From Selaginella moellendorffii (lineage: Eukaryota > Streptophyta > Lycopodiopsida > Selaginellales > Selaginellaceae): a stretch of DNA of 64,000 bases. The notes below the pieces were generated by a model. That model was given only the letters and a program-made list of their open reading frames with translations, made no database searches and had not been told where the DNA came from. Each line of letters opens with the position of its first letter. Positions within the stretch are counted from its first letter, which is position 1. The translations under genes were made by a program, and so were the position numbers. This document shows positions 1 to 12,192 of this stretch, piece by piece. Location: contig NW_003314264.1 of the NCBI RefSeq assembly GCF_000143415.4, forward strand, positions 1,380,733-1,444,732. The letters run 5' to 3'.

Positions 1-368
1 GATTTAAAAATGGAATCTTGGTCGGTTTTACTTGAGTTGACTGGAAGGGACTGTGACCGTGGACTAAAGTTGACTGGGACTGTGACTGGGAGATTCTCTG
101 ACGTGACTTGTTGGAGGGAGCACTAGAGGGGATGCAAATCTTTTGATGCCGCGTTAGTGGAGTGCTGAATCGATGCCACTAGCGCCATTTATCGTCAAGC
201 ACATGAATCTTAAGCTCAGCGCTCTCTAGCAAATGATAAGAGGACAGCAACTTTACGATTTCCTTTGGAATTTCTTAGAGTATCGCTAGCAGTGCCACTA
301 GCACCAATGGAGGATTGCCGGTTCAAGGCCAGGACGGTCGCCATCTGTGCGAATATACGGCGAGAGGG

Positions 369-375
369 TATAAAA
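369..375 (+). promoter_or_regulatory. TATA box of the ABCC gene
   Basis: TATAAAA lies 75 bp upstream of the chosen ATG of the ABC transporter (position 450), a plausible core promoter distance with a short 5' leader. Positions 1-368 hold no gene that I can see. Confidence 0.5.
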
Positions 376-449
376 GATGGAACGATGAGCGGGGAGAAAA
401 AATTCTGTGCGTTTCGAGTGTGTTTTCGTGGGGTTGTGTATTAGTTTTA

Positions 450-3400
450 ATGGCTCCAAACCCACAGGAGGGAGCCTCATTTGTCAGCCTTGCGCTATGG
501 CATTGGATGCAACCATTGATTAACCTTGCGAACAAAAGGCCTCTAGAGGTAAGTTTGTCTGAATCACATTAACTCAAGCTAACATTGCTGTGACCAGATG
601 GATGATTTATATGATCTTTGCAAAGAGGAGACCACTGTTTTCAGCGACAAGCGCTGGAACAAAGCCAGGGAGAAGAACAAGAAAGGGTCTGTATGGAGAG
701 TGATGCTCTGGTTTCAAGGAAGAAAACTTTTGTGTTATGCTATGACCACCAGGATTCTGTGGCTTGCTTGTGGAATCTTACAGGTAAATGCCATGTTAAA
801 TTTCTTCTACAATCTTGTTTTATCTGTGTCACAGGTCTACGCGGTCAAAGCTTTGGTACTGACCGTTGAACACCCGTCTTCCATGAGATGGTGGAAAGGG
901 TTTGTACTGCTGCTCGCGGCGGTCGTGTTTCCACTCTTGCAAATGCTGTGTCAAAGCTATCTCTCGGTCGCGTTTATAAGGCTTGGCGTGCAAATTCGAG
1001 CAGCGGTGTGCATGGCCGTGTTTAACAAGGTTGAAATTTGACTGAAAGTGTTGACTGGTCCTTTGACTCAAGTTGACTGAATGGTGCAGATCCTTGTCAT
1101 GAATGCGGTGTCGCTCAGCCACACAAGCAATGGCCAGCTTCTCAACATTATCGGGAATGACATGCAAAAGCTCATGGACTTTTTGAATGCCTTTCCCTTC
1201 GGTAATCATAAATGTCATAGAAACTCTTGTACTAATCTCTAGTGTCTGTGTAGTTGCTGTGCTGATCATCGATGTGCTGGTTATCACTGGTGTTGCGGCG
1301 TATGAGATTGGGATCTCAGCAATTCCTGGGATACTGATAATTCTCCTGGCACAATTCTTTCAAGTTAAGTTCCTCTGAGATTCTCTAAGCTAAAAAGCTT
1401 TTGTCTTTTAGATTGGACTTGGGAGGAGGATCAAGAGCCTCAGGAGGAGAGCACTGGTGTTCATCGATGCCAGAGTCCGAATGGTCGGGGACGTGGTGAC
1501 GGGAATTAGAGTGATCAAATACAATGGTTGGGTTGTGCCATTCTTGAAGCAAATAGCCATCACTCGGGCCCGGGAGCTAAGCTGGATAGCAAAAGCATCT
1601 TTTATGCGGGGAGTGGCCACGGCTGTCGGGGTGAGATATATTATTATACTATTTTTCAAGATTCAAACTATTTTTTCTTTATAGGATGCTTACGTACCAT
1701 TAGCTTGTTTGGCCACCTTTGGCGTCTATGTTTTGCTCCACGGGGGGAATCTAAACGCAAAAAGTACATTTACAGTTTTGCCCTTCTTGGGAGTCTTGTA
1801 TAAATCAGCCGGCTCAGCAAGACCAGGTATGTAAATATCGTTTCAACTTCACATAACAAAGTTGATGCTAGGGTTCTTAATATTTGGAGAAGCAATGATA
1901 GGCATGGATCGTGTACAGAGATTTCTTAATATCCATGTTGAGAACACCAAAGTAATTCAGACAACTTTTTTCAATGCGCCAATTACAATATAATGTATAA
2001 TTGCAGAAATCTGCATTGCACGCAAATGCAACGGTCAAGGCAGTAAGCTGCTCTTTCACCTGGGAACCCTCGGGCACTAAAGGATCCAGCAGGCAACTTG
2101 GTCAACCAGTTCTAAGAAACATCAACCTTGAGGCTAGAAAAGGTGAGCTAGTTGCCATTGTGGGATCCACTGGGAGTGGAAAGAGTTCTTTGCTTCTGGG
2201 ACTGCTAGGCGAACTAAAGGTTTGATGAAATGCAATAATTTAAATTTGAAATTCATTTCTTTTGGTAATAATTTCAGGTACTCAGAGGCTCTTACAGTTT
2301 ACAACAAGATGCTGTTTATGTACCGCAACAGCCATGGATAATAAATGACACTGTTCGTAATAACATTCTTTTCGGCAGTGATTTTGATTTGGAGCGATAT
2401 CAAAGTGTTCTCTCTGCGTGTGCTTTGGATCAGGATGCATCTTGCTTCCCAAATGGGAGCGAATCTGAAATCGTAAGACTTGATTCCTCCTCCATTAGTT
2501 TTTCTTAACTTTTTATACGTCACCAGGGTGAAAGAGGAATAAACTTAAGTGGCGGACAGAAAGCTCGCATAAGTTTAGCCCGGGCATGCTACAATGCCTC
2601 ACCAATTGTTCTTGTGGACGATCCATTTGCGGCGGTGGATGTTCCAACAACACAGCATTTGATCCAGCACGTCTTGGGTGGCGTTCTCAAGGGCCGAACG
2701 GTGATCATCGTCACCAACAACGAGATGTGCTTGACAATGTGTAACAAAGTTTACCGCCTCGAGTATTCCACCCTACATCTCAGCGAGGCCGAGAAGGAGA
2801 TCAACCGAGGCCTGGTCAGTTACAACACTAGATCATCCCTTGAGAGCTCCCAGCAATCGATTGAACATACCTCTCCCGTGGTTCTAAACACCACCAATGC
2901 TCAACTCCAAGGATCTAGTGGATCGCTGGTCAAGAAAGAGATCAGTCTGGCAAGTAGAGGAATCGCTGCAAAAGACTTGAAGGAGTACTTTAATACAATG
3001 GGATGGTAAGTACTTGAATCGATATGAACTTCCTCACTATCTGTTTGTTTTTTTTCTTCAGGGCACTGGTCATCCTTGTGGGAATAACCTTTGTTATCAC
3101 GCAGTGTGCTTTAACGGCTGGGGATTACTGGCTAAGTGTGTGGACGGATAAAAAATACAACTTGCAAGCAGGTCTATATGTTGCAATTTATGCTGCTCTT
3201 GCAGTTGGGTTCCTCATTTTTGCTTCACTTCGAGTCTCTCTATTTACTGAAGCCACAAACAATGCTGCGAGGAAGTTACACTCGAAAATGGCTGAGAATA
3301 TCTTACGCTCGCCCGTCACCTTTTTTGATCACGTGAGTTTTCATCTTTTGAAGCTTCACACTGTATATTCATGAGCATGAGTTCAACTAACGAACGAGCA

Positions 3401-5249
3401 GAACCCCACAGGGAGGATTATCAACAGGTTTACAAAGGATCAGTCAGCAGTGGATGAAATACTACCTTTTACTTTGCAAGTAAGTCGTGATCTGATGCCA
3501 GAGTTTCTTTCTAACTAATTTTGTGTTCTTGGCAGCAAGTTATCGCATTCGTTGGCTCTTGCTTGGGGGCACTTGCTTTGATTGCCATTCTCTTGCCGTG
3601 GTTTATGCTCGTCACTCCAATTTACCTTATGGTTTTTATATACATGAGGCAAAGATATGTGGCTATTTGCTGCGATGTGAAAAGACTTGATGGAGTGTCT
3701 AGATCTGCCGTTTATGCACATTTGGTTGAGTCTATTGAAGTAAGTCTAATTCAAGAACATGGATCCAAAACTAGTTTTCATGTTTTAAAAAAATTCTGCA
3801 GGGAGTTGTTTCTATCAGAGCTTATGGAGCCGAGAAAAGATTCATGGATCGTTTTGTTAATCTGGTAGACAAAAACAACCAAGCAGGCATGATGTACGCG
3901 CATGCGTCGAGATGGTTCGCTACGAGGATGGAGATGACGGTGATTTTCAACTTGGCAGTGGTGGCTGCATTTGTGATTGCACTACGAAACTCCATATCTC
4001 CTGGAATTGCAGGTAAGAGAAATTCAACTCTTGATATCATCTGAAGTTATATCCGAGATTTACCTTGAGCAGGAATAATACTGGTTCAGAGCCTGAAATT
4101 GTCGGGACTTTTCCAGTTTACAGTCCGAAGCAGTGCAGAAGCCGAGAACCAGTTTACGAGCGTGGAGCGTATACAAGAGTACACACATTTGCCTGTGGAG
4201 CCGGATTGCAAAGACTCGAGCAAATTATCTGTCCCCAACGAGTGGCCCCACCAAGGAACCATTGAGTTTAGGAATTACACCATGGCGTACAGAGAGGATC
4301 TATCACCGGCCCTCAACAACATCTCCTTCACGGTATAAGATCATGAGATATCTCATGTTATTAACGTAACCATTCAGGTGGAAGGAGGAGAGAAGCTTGG
4401 GATTCTGGGAAGAACTGGCAGTGGCAAATCGAGCCTTGTCGCTGCCATCTTCCGGATGGTCCAGAACGACGCGTGCAGTGGCTCCATAATAATCGACGAT
4501 CTTGATATCCAGAAAGTTAAGCTGGACGACTTGAGGCGGAGACTATCGATCATCCCGCAAGATCCTGTCTTGTTCCGCGGCAGCCTTAGGTTCAACTTGG
4601 ATCCTTTCTCCGAGCACAGCGACAAGGACATGTACGAGGCCCTGGCCAGGGTTCACGTCGCGGAAAAGGTGAAGAGCATTGGAAATGGATTGGATAGCGA
4701 GGTTACAGAGAATGGAAACAACTTCAGCCTTGGAGAAAGGCAGCTCATATGCTTGGCCAGAACTCTACTACGAAAGTAAGTATATAGAAACCATTTTGCT
4801 CTTTTCTTGATAGTTTTCCTTTCCTGAGTATATGATTGGATTGTGATCAAAGGTCTCGCATTGTCATACTCGACGAGGCCACCGCAGCTATTGACAACAA
4901 GACGGACAGACTTATCCAGTCTACAATGCGCGAAGTTTTCGAGAGCTGCACTTGTTTAACAGTGGCTCACAGGATCAACACCATAATTGACTGCGGCATG
5001 GTGCTTGTTTTGGATACAGGGGGTCATGTTGTGGAGTATGATTCACCCTATAATCTTCTCAAGGCAGAAGGTACATTTTCATTGTGTTTTTATTTCTGGT
5101 TTTTCACTTTCCCTTGATCAGAAGTTTCAACAGATTCTAAGCCAGGTGTCTTTGCAAATATGGTAGCACAGTGTGGAGAAACTATAGCAGCAGAGCTAAC
5201 AAGAATGGCTGAAGATGCAATGGTTGCAAGACAACAAAACCAAATATAA
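450..5249 (+). CDS. Short-type ABCC (MRP) ABC transporter, 19 exons
   Basis: ATP-driven membrane exporter of the ABCC/MRP family; known members move glutathione or glucuronide conjugates and other organic anions across plasma membrane or tonoplast. Exons begin at 450, 598, 835, 1090, 1254, 1412, 1685, 1872, 2007, 2278, 2527, 3062, 3402, 3536, 3802, 4073, 4378, 4853 and 5122; all introns are GT-AG and the joined frame closes at about 1,265 aa. Order: TMD1, NBD1 (Walker A GSTGSGKS near residue 434, signature LSGGQ near 524, Walker B IVLVDDP), TMD2, NBD2 (Walker A GRTGSGKS near 1029, signature FSLGERQ, Walker B VILDEA). NBD1 has Asp where the catalytic Glu would be, NBD2 has Glu: the usual ABCC asymmetry. 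The start sits just before the WHWMQPLI segment, so there is no TMD0, unlike most plant ABCCs. The last acceptor could be 5122 or 5146, both in frame. The transported substrate cannot be read from sequence. Confidence 0.9.
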
Positions 5250-5883
5250 AAACTTTAATTAATAATTAAGGCAACATCTCTGTGCCTTTCCAAATAATAA
5301 TAATAATTATGCCCATGTAGACACTCATCAAATCCCCCAGACATCTTGCGCATCTCCTTGCCACCTATCCTCCTTGTCCTTTTAGAACCAACGGCCTGTT
5401 TCTCTGCTAATCCCTTACTAAAAAAGCTGACTTTGGGCAGCACAATCTTGTAAGCTCTTTCAGCAATGTGACTATCTCTTTGGTCACAACTCTAATTGTT
5501 CTTCCTACAAGTTATCAAGGAGCAGTACTAAAAAAAAACAAAACAAAGTGAAGCACAACATCAAGTTCGGCCATTTGAAGCAACTCTGAATTTGAGAGAT
5601 CAGTGTTTGTGGACAAATAAGACAGCAACAATGATACATGTCACACGCTTGTGTGATATACAACAAGATCATTGTTTTGATGCGATTTTCTATGTCTAAT
5701 GGCTGATCACCATGAAATTTACAATGCGCCACAAACCAACTGGAACACCAGAAGATCCATGATATTTCAAACATCTGGCGAAATGATTTTCAGTCTGATT
5801 TACTTGTTGGAGACTCCTTGTCACCAAGAACCAAAAAGAAAAAAAATGAATCTCATAAGCTGTCATTGTAAGGACAAACTTAC

Positions 5884-7282
5884 CTCGATTTCCATGCTTG
5901 GCATGGATTGGTACAGCTGGCAGTCCTAGAATGGTGATAAAGATACCATAAAAAATGAGTGAAAGAAAAGATATATATGGCTCCCATGGCCATGAAGCAC
6001 TCTTTCACACCACATAAACTTAGAATATTTTTTCTTGATACCAAAACTGAAATATATAATGCAGTTTATATTTAACTTTTAATCATTATTCAAATGGCAT
6101 ATTTATGAACAAAATAGCCATGAATCAACAAAGCAAAGATGTTACCTTTATCAATAACCTTAATGTTCTTCTCATGAAATAAAAATTTAGGCTAGCTTTT
6201 ATTTTTGAATTTTTTTTAGTTTTCATTTTATTATTTATAGCGCACTTTATCTCTCTCCCCTTAAGCTAATTAAAAAAGGGACAATCCTTTAGTGTTTATT
6301 TTATCCCTATTTATCCATAGTGATGATATATTTAAATTTCATCCCATAATTATATAGATTGATGGTATATTTAAATTTTATTCCATAATCATATATGTTA
6401 TATTATCCCTCCATCATGTACTAATTATAAACAACAGCTTTAAAATCTTAACAAGTTTCACTTAAAAGGAGTATAATTCAATATGACCATGGATAAAAGA
6501 TGTGCAAATAACAATATTAACATTACAATAAACAATCACAAAAGAAGTAAAGTAATATATAAATTTCTCACTTAACAATACAATCATTTAATGATACAAT
6601 CATGAAAATAATAGAATAAGAATAGTATAATGAGTCAAATCATTTAGCAATACAATTAAAGAACTTAATTCTCCCCTTCCTAAAAAATGTTATTCAAATT
6701 ATAATTAAAACTCAAAAACACTCTTTTTTTATATCATCCTTAATTTCTTAGGTGTAGTACATGTGATTATGGGATAAGATTTAGATATACTGTCACTATA
6801 GATCTTTAGATCTTTAGAACCTTTAGGGATAAATGGATAAAATAACCATTAAGCTAATTGCCTTAAGTAATTATAGAATGAGATTTGGATATATTATTAC
6901 TTTAGAACCTTAAGGGATAAATGGGGATAAAATAACTACTACATTAAGCAATTGCCCCTTTTTCAGTTAGGTTAAGGGTAGAGAGATTAAATGTGTTACA
7001 TCAAGTAATAATCACTTATTTTAATAGAAGTTTCCTCCCTAAAATAAACCTTCTCCAGATTGATAAAGTTTGACACCCATTAAGAAAAACTTCAAAAGCT
7101 TGTTCAGATCCAAGGTAATAAAAGCATTATTGAAAACATCAACAGATGACATATTCCTTACCTGGTAAAGCATTTTACTTGTCTTAACTTGCAGGAATAG
7201 GGGTCATCATGTTGCTGGTATGAGGTGGAGTAAGCAATATTGGTCCCTAAGACTTGTCCTTGACTCTCCCGTGTGACATATC
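5884..7282 (-). other. Possible exons of an unresolved minus-strand gene
   Basis: Two stretches have clean splice borders on the minus strand: 7282-7162 (acceptor TTCTAG, donor GTAAGG) with an open frame of about 40 codons, and 5925-5884 (acceptor TTCTAG, donor GTAAGT). A further open coding-like stretch lies at about 5480-5290. The intron between the first two would hold the inverted-repeat element at 6.2-7.0 kb. I recognise no domain. They could be UTR exons, remains of the NTPase pseudogene next door, or a non-coding transcript. Confidence 0.22.
6241..6995. mobile_element. MITE-like element with about 75-bp terminal inverted repeats
   Basis: The left end (6241-6316: TCTCTC, a run of A, then TTTATTTTATCCC-like sequence) reappears as its reverse complement at 6916-6990 at roughly 80 percent identity by eye. 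A further degenerate copy of the right-arm sequence lies inside at about 6829-6890. The interior is AT-rich and has no ORF. This is the structure of a non-autonomous DNA transposon; the superfamily is unknown and I could not define a target-site duplication. Confidence 0.5.
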
Positions 7283-7440
7283 CTAGAAAAACAAAGAATC
7301 TGATGCAACTCTAGATTCACCTATCCATAGGACATCCCTTTAATGTACTTATATCATGATGCATTTACAGCATACACATATGAGCCTTTACTATGCTTGT
7401 ATCTCATTGGTTTCACAAGCTTCACTCTTCTAGTGGAATC

Positions 7441-8995
7441 TCAACTCATATGATTGTGTATTGAGGCAAGATAAGACAAGAGAGAGAATAGACAACTAGT
7501 GCTATATCTCCAAGGAATACTATTCCATGCCCGAACAAGATCAAATTTGCAAGTTGCATCCTGTCCATTACTTTTGCAATCATCTCCACCAATCATTTCA
7601 TATCCTTGGCCAATTCTCGATAAACCTGCTGGCTTGCCAACTGTCAAATAGTACCCTAAGGAATGGAGAACAAGAGGCTCCTCAACAAGTAGAACATTCC
7701 CTGTGTCTGATTTGTCCTTCAAGGAATCCAAATCTTGCATTTCAAGCGTCCAACGGGGATCCAACCTCGCAAGTCCGTGTTGAATTAAACTCAAGCTGGG
7801 GTTCTTGACGGCAACATACGCAGCATTCAATCCATAGAATTGAGTATAAGACTCAGTTTTTCAAGAGCTTGCTAAAAAAGTCCTTCACACTTTTGTAGAC
7901 TGTTCTGTCAAGAAGTGGCGAACTCCGTAAAGTGTTAACTGCCATTGGCCTGTACAATCTAGTAGAAACCTCGTTGGCGTATTCAACAAAGTAAGCAGTT
8001 GCGGTACCTTTTCAGAATAAACGATTCTAATTGTGAAACAAAAAACCTATACCACTAGCGCTGGAATCTTTAAGGATCCGACTAGCATAATCCTTCAGGT
8101 CGGCCTCCTCATACAATCCCCCAAAGTGAGAACACTGCAACTGAAAGTCTCTGTTTGAGTGTAGCAGAAACATTGCGTGCAACAAAAACCATACCTCCTC
8201 CTGTATTCTGGTGCGAAACCCTAACAATGCTGGCACAGACACATCCAAAAGAGATCTTGTTCTTGCTGTAGGTAACTCAAACCTATTAACCAAGGTGTCC
8301 TGCACCCCCTGGCATTCATCGAGTATAATCGGCCCCCTCTTATGCGTCTTGATCAAACGATCAAATACCTCTTCGATCCCGCAGTCACTGGATACTAACT
8401 CGAGTAGTTTAACACTTAGAACGAAAGGTCATTCTGGAACGCAAATCAAACCTGACTTGGCCCTGGCATGCTTCCTACTACCTCCTTCAACTTGTCTAGG
8501 ATGAAGAATTTGCTGAGGCGAACATCTTTGAAGCAGCACCGCGTCACGCGCATCGGAATTGACTGGTTTCCTGGATACAGAACCATTAGCCGGCTAACCA
8601 GCGCATCTAAGTCTGCTGCAGAGCCCTCCGATCCAATCCGTCCCATAGGAACACCAACAAAATATAGAGCCAAACGCAATCTCATATAGTGTTCGAGTCT
8701 TTCCAGAGCCGGAAACACCGAGCTTGTAACATTGCGACCACCTGAATCAGGCAAGGACGTGCTATATCCAATTGATCCAGAATGTATTTGGAGGCCGGAA
8801 AAGGCTCCTCGAGGCAATGCCAGAGAAGGCAAGGTTTGCGAGTGTCAAGGAGCTTGGAAAACCGTCCCTTTGCAAACGTCTGGATAGCTGGCCTTAAAAT
8901 CACTTGGCTTAGCAAGTTCTTGACCTGCTCTATGTATTTGGTTCCATATTTGGTCCAAGATAGCTTGCACATCTGCTTGATAAAGATCAAACAAT
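7441..8995 (-). pseudogene. Broken P-loop NTPase gene
   Basis: Minus-strand remains of a STAND/Crinkler-like NTPase (inference). A Walker A motif GVSGSGKT followed by RTLYEIA lies at 8719-8696, and a Walker B-like ILDECQ stands further downstream near 8310. Coding stretches flank both, for example one ending RRVLYP-like text before LSKFFILDKL near 8500 and one with TAYFVEYANE near 7975. The frame is broken: the stretch before the P-loop, the P-loop itself and the stretch after it are in three different frames, a TGA interrupts the frame just upstream of the VLSVKLLELV stretch (about 8430), and another in-frame TGA sits at 7863-7861. A normal intron (about 8027-7985) still separates two parts. 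An upstream small exon near 9245-9116 may belong to it. The ancestral function is unknown beyond nucleotide binding. Confidence 0.5.
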
Positions 8996-9249
8996 TAAGC
9001 TTTGAACAAACACATAGAAAGGCAAGGAGAATGAGCATACAAGTAACGATTTGTCAGTACACCAAATCCACAAGGAAGTCCACACACAACATAAGTAAAT
9101 CTTACCAGAATCAGTGGCAGGAGCAGGAGGCGCTGCAAAAACAGAATTTGTCAGCGATGGAAGAAAGCTGCTCTTTCTTTTTCCTCCAAAACCACTTTTC
9201 CTCATCCTCACATATTTTTGCTTCCTAAAAATCACTGGCACAACCATAA

Positions 9250-9998
9250 ATCAATCGTTCAAAAAACTCAAGTGAATATACTGGAATCAGACAGCTCTAG
9301 TATTTAAAAACACATTTGTTTTCTCGAATTGCATAAAAAAAAACAAAGTTTGCATGGTGTGAAAAGGTGGCCTTGAAAGAATTTAGAATTCCTAAAATAC
9401 TGAAAAAGGAGAATGAAAAATGCTTATTAAAAAAAAGACAACAAAATTTATCTTGAAGAAATGAAGTACATTTTTTATTACTATGTAAGGGCCAAGTGTA
9501 CAATTACGATGCCGTATACTAATATTAGCGTAATGGGATTTTGGTAGCCGTCGGATTAATTTCAATCCGGACCACTCGCTCCTGTATATAAACTAGAGTT
9601 TTTGGGCTAATTGATATGCACATTTCTGTATTCCCTTTCCATATTCCAAACACTCACAACTATTATTATTTAGAAAAAAAAAACAAAAACAATTTACAGG
9701 GAGTGATCATAAATCTATGTAGCAATCTAAATACAGATTAGAGGTAAAAGAACTACAAGGAGCGAAAATATGGGAACTCTTACCATGGTCTAACCCCTGT
9801 AGAGCTCCAAATGATGAATGAACCAGAGTTTAAGCTCACTCTTTCTTGCAAGTGAACATTACTCATAGCAATGCACTGCTGCCTGGATGATTTCTTTTGT
9901 ACTCTCAAAGAGAAAACTTTCACGAAAACAAGTGCAATATGACCAAATTTGTCATCCTGATCCCATGAATCCTAAGCCGTTGATTTCTGCCCCTATGA
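9250..9998. other. Intergenic, no gene seen
   Basis: AT-rich sequence with poly-A tracts between the NTPase relic and the PPR gene. It includes the upstream region of the PPR gene. No RNA gene or repeat recognised. Confidence 0.4.
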
Positions 9999-12158
9999 AT
10001 GCCAGCCGTTGATCATTTGGTGCGTTTGCTAAGATCTTACAACTCCGCCAGGGATCTGTGGAAGGGGAGGCAAATCCACGCATCCATTCTCGAGTCCGGC
10101 GATCTGTGTTCCAATACTTTTCTCGCCAATCTCGTTGTCCAGATGTATGGGAAGTGCGGGAGCACAGAGGACGCGAGGAGGGCTTTCGATCGAATCCACG
10201 CGCCCAATGCCTTCTCGTGGAGTATACTCCTCTCGGGCTACATCCACTGCGGCGAGATCAACGAGGCAAAGAAAATCTTCGATAGAATGCCCGATCCCGA
10301 CGTGGTGTCGTGGAATTCGATGCTCGGCGTCTATGCCAAGCAGGGCTCTGTCGAATGCGTTAAAGGCTTCTTCGATCGAATGCCTGTGAGGAGCTTGATC
10401 TCGTGGAATACGGTGCTTTCTGCGATCGCCGATTATGGGCATTTTGATAAGTGCCGAGAGTGCTTTGATCGAATGCCGCAATGGAGTGTTCTATCATTTA
10501 CTGTAGTTTTAGAAGCACTTTATCAAACAGGAAACATAGATGAGGCTGAACGTAATTTTGATTTGATGCCAGAAAGAAACATAGTTTCCTGGAATATGCT
10601 GATTGTTAGAAATGCCCAGACAGGGCACTTTGAAACAGTTGAAAGCATTTATGCGAAAATTCCAGCCACGAACATTGTGACTTGGAACTCAGTCTTGGAT
10701 GCATACAAACAGAAAGGTGATGTTTTGAAAGTGCATAAGTATTTTGAGGAAATCCCAGAAAAAGACGTCGTCAGCTGGAACACTCTTCTGTCTGCATTTG
10801 CCGTGAATGGAAATTATGAAAGTGGAAAAGCGTTGTTCCTTGGAATGCCAATAAGGAGCCTTGTATCTTGGAATATTGCACTTCAGATGTTTTCAAAAGA
10901 AACCTTAAGCACCACCCATGAAGTTTTCATGTCTATGCCGAAATGGGATCCAGTCGCGTGGACGCTTATGATTCAAGCACATACCGCGAACGGGGATTTG
11001 GACATGGCACGGGAATTGTTTGATGAAATGCCCGCAAAGACGATGGCGGCGTGGACGGCCATGATCACAGCGCACTCGCAGAGAGGACGTGTGGCAGATG
11101 CAAGAGCCCTCTTCGATGCCATGGACGAGCGCGATAGTGTTGCATGGACAGCCATGATCGCCGGCTATGCGCTTCATGGCGACAATGGAAGAGCCAAAGA
11201 GCTCTTCGACGCCATGGGTGACGGGAAGACTATCGTCTCCTGGAACGCAATGCTGGGATCCTTGTCCGGCGATATTGCTAAGATGGAGCGATTCATGCAC
11301 AAAATGCCCAGATGGGACGTGATCTCTTGCAACTCAGTCGCGGCCATCCACGCGCAGAGCAAAGGTTCTTGCGATGCTGCCAAGTTTCTATTCGATTCCA
11401 TGCTGGAGCGCAATGTCTTCTCGTGGAACACACTGATCCTCGCGTTTGGATCGAGCGAGCGAGCCGTGGAAGCCAACCGAGCGTTCGAAAGAATACCCCA
11501 CCGGGATTTGATCACCTGGAGCTCCATCGTCGCCGCCAACGCACAGAACAGCCAAATGGATCGCGCGGAGGAGCTATTCGCGAGCATGCCCGAATGGGAC
11601 GTATACTCTTATAACGCAATCCTAAGTCTCTATGCCCAGACCGGGCATATCGATCGAGCAAAGGCATTGTTTGATGGGCTCTGGATTAAAGACTCGATAA
11701 CTTGGAGCACGATGGTGGCAGCGTATGCCCAAGACGGAGGATCACACACCAACTTAGCGATGGAGCTCTTTCGTCTCATGGTTTTGGATGGCTTCTCCCC
11801 TCACGGGCTGTGTTTCGTGAGCTTGCTCGCAGCGTCCAGCCACCTCGGGCTCAAACACGAGACGCGAGAGAGCTTCGCGTCGATGGTCTCGGACTTTGGC
11901 GTGGATCCAAGCCCGGAGCATTTTCTGTGCGTGATCGACGCCTTGGGACGGTCTGGCGAGCTGGGAAGAAGCCGAGAGCTGATTGAAAGCATGCCGTTTG
12001 TGCCGGACGAAGGTGCGTGGAGCACATTGCTTGCCGCTTGCTCTAGAGGCCATGGATCGAGCGTGGAGGAGCTGGCAGCACACAAAACTCTCGAGCTGGA
12101 TCCGCGGAGTAGCCCGACTTATGTTCTTCTCTCCAGCGCTCTATGCTGCCAAGTTTGA
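9999..12158 (+). CDS. Pentatricopeptide repeat protein, intronless
   Basis: A 719-aa single-exon RNA-binding helical-repeat protein, expected in mitochondria or plastids, where PLS-type PPR proteins act in C-to-U (and in lycophytes heavy) RNA editing. It is almost entirely built of about 31-residue S-type repeats marked by the recurring VVSWN/IVSWN and FDRMP/FDAM signatures, with about 17 units from residue 40 to 590, followed by longer repeats. The C-terminus has GAWSTLLAACS and ELDPRSSPTYVLLSSA, which are the E-motif start, then stops at CCQV. So it lacks E+ and DYW (deaminase) domains and would need a partner in trans for editing. The start is the first ATG of the open frame. The neighbouring inositol kinase converges on its 3' end, leaving only 34 bp between the stops. 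Confidence 0.88.
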   Translation: MPAVDHLVRLLRSYNSARDLWKGRQIHASILESGDLCSNTFLANLVVQMYGKCGSTEDARRAFDRIHAPNAFSWSILLSGYIHCGEINEAKKIFDRMPDPDVVSWNSMLGVYAKQGSVECVKGFFDRMPVRSLISWNTVLSAIADYGHFDKCRECFDRMPQWSVLSFTVVLEALYQTGNIDEAERNFDLMPERNIVSWNMLIVRNAQTGHFETVESIYAKIPATNIVTWNSVLDAYKQKGDVLKVHKYFEEIPEKDVVSWNTLLSAFAVNGNYESGKALFLGMPIRSLVSWNIALQMFSKETLSTTHEVFMSMPKWDPVAWTLMIQAHTANGDLDMARELFDEMPAKTMAAWTAMITAHSQRGRVADARALFDAMDERDSVAWTAMIAGYALHGDNGRAKELFDAMGDGKTIVSWNAMLGSLSGDIAKMERFMHKMPRWDVISCNSVAAIHAQSKGSCDAAKFLFDSMLERNVFSWNTLILAFGSSERAVEANRAFERIPHRDLITWSSIVAANAQNSQMDRAEELFASMPEWDVYSYNAILSLYAQTGHIDRAKALFDGLWIKDSITWSTMVAAYAQDGGSHTNLAMELFRLMVLDGFSPHGLCFVSLLAASSHLGLKHETRESFASMVSDFGVDPSPEHFLCVIDALGRSGELGRSRELIESMPFVPDEGAWSTLLAACSRGHGSSVEELAAHKTLELDPRSSPTYVLLSSALCCQV

Positions 12159-12192
12159 GCGAACGATTCGACTGAAAAGTATGGAGTCATCG

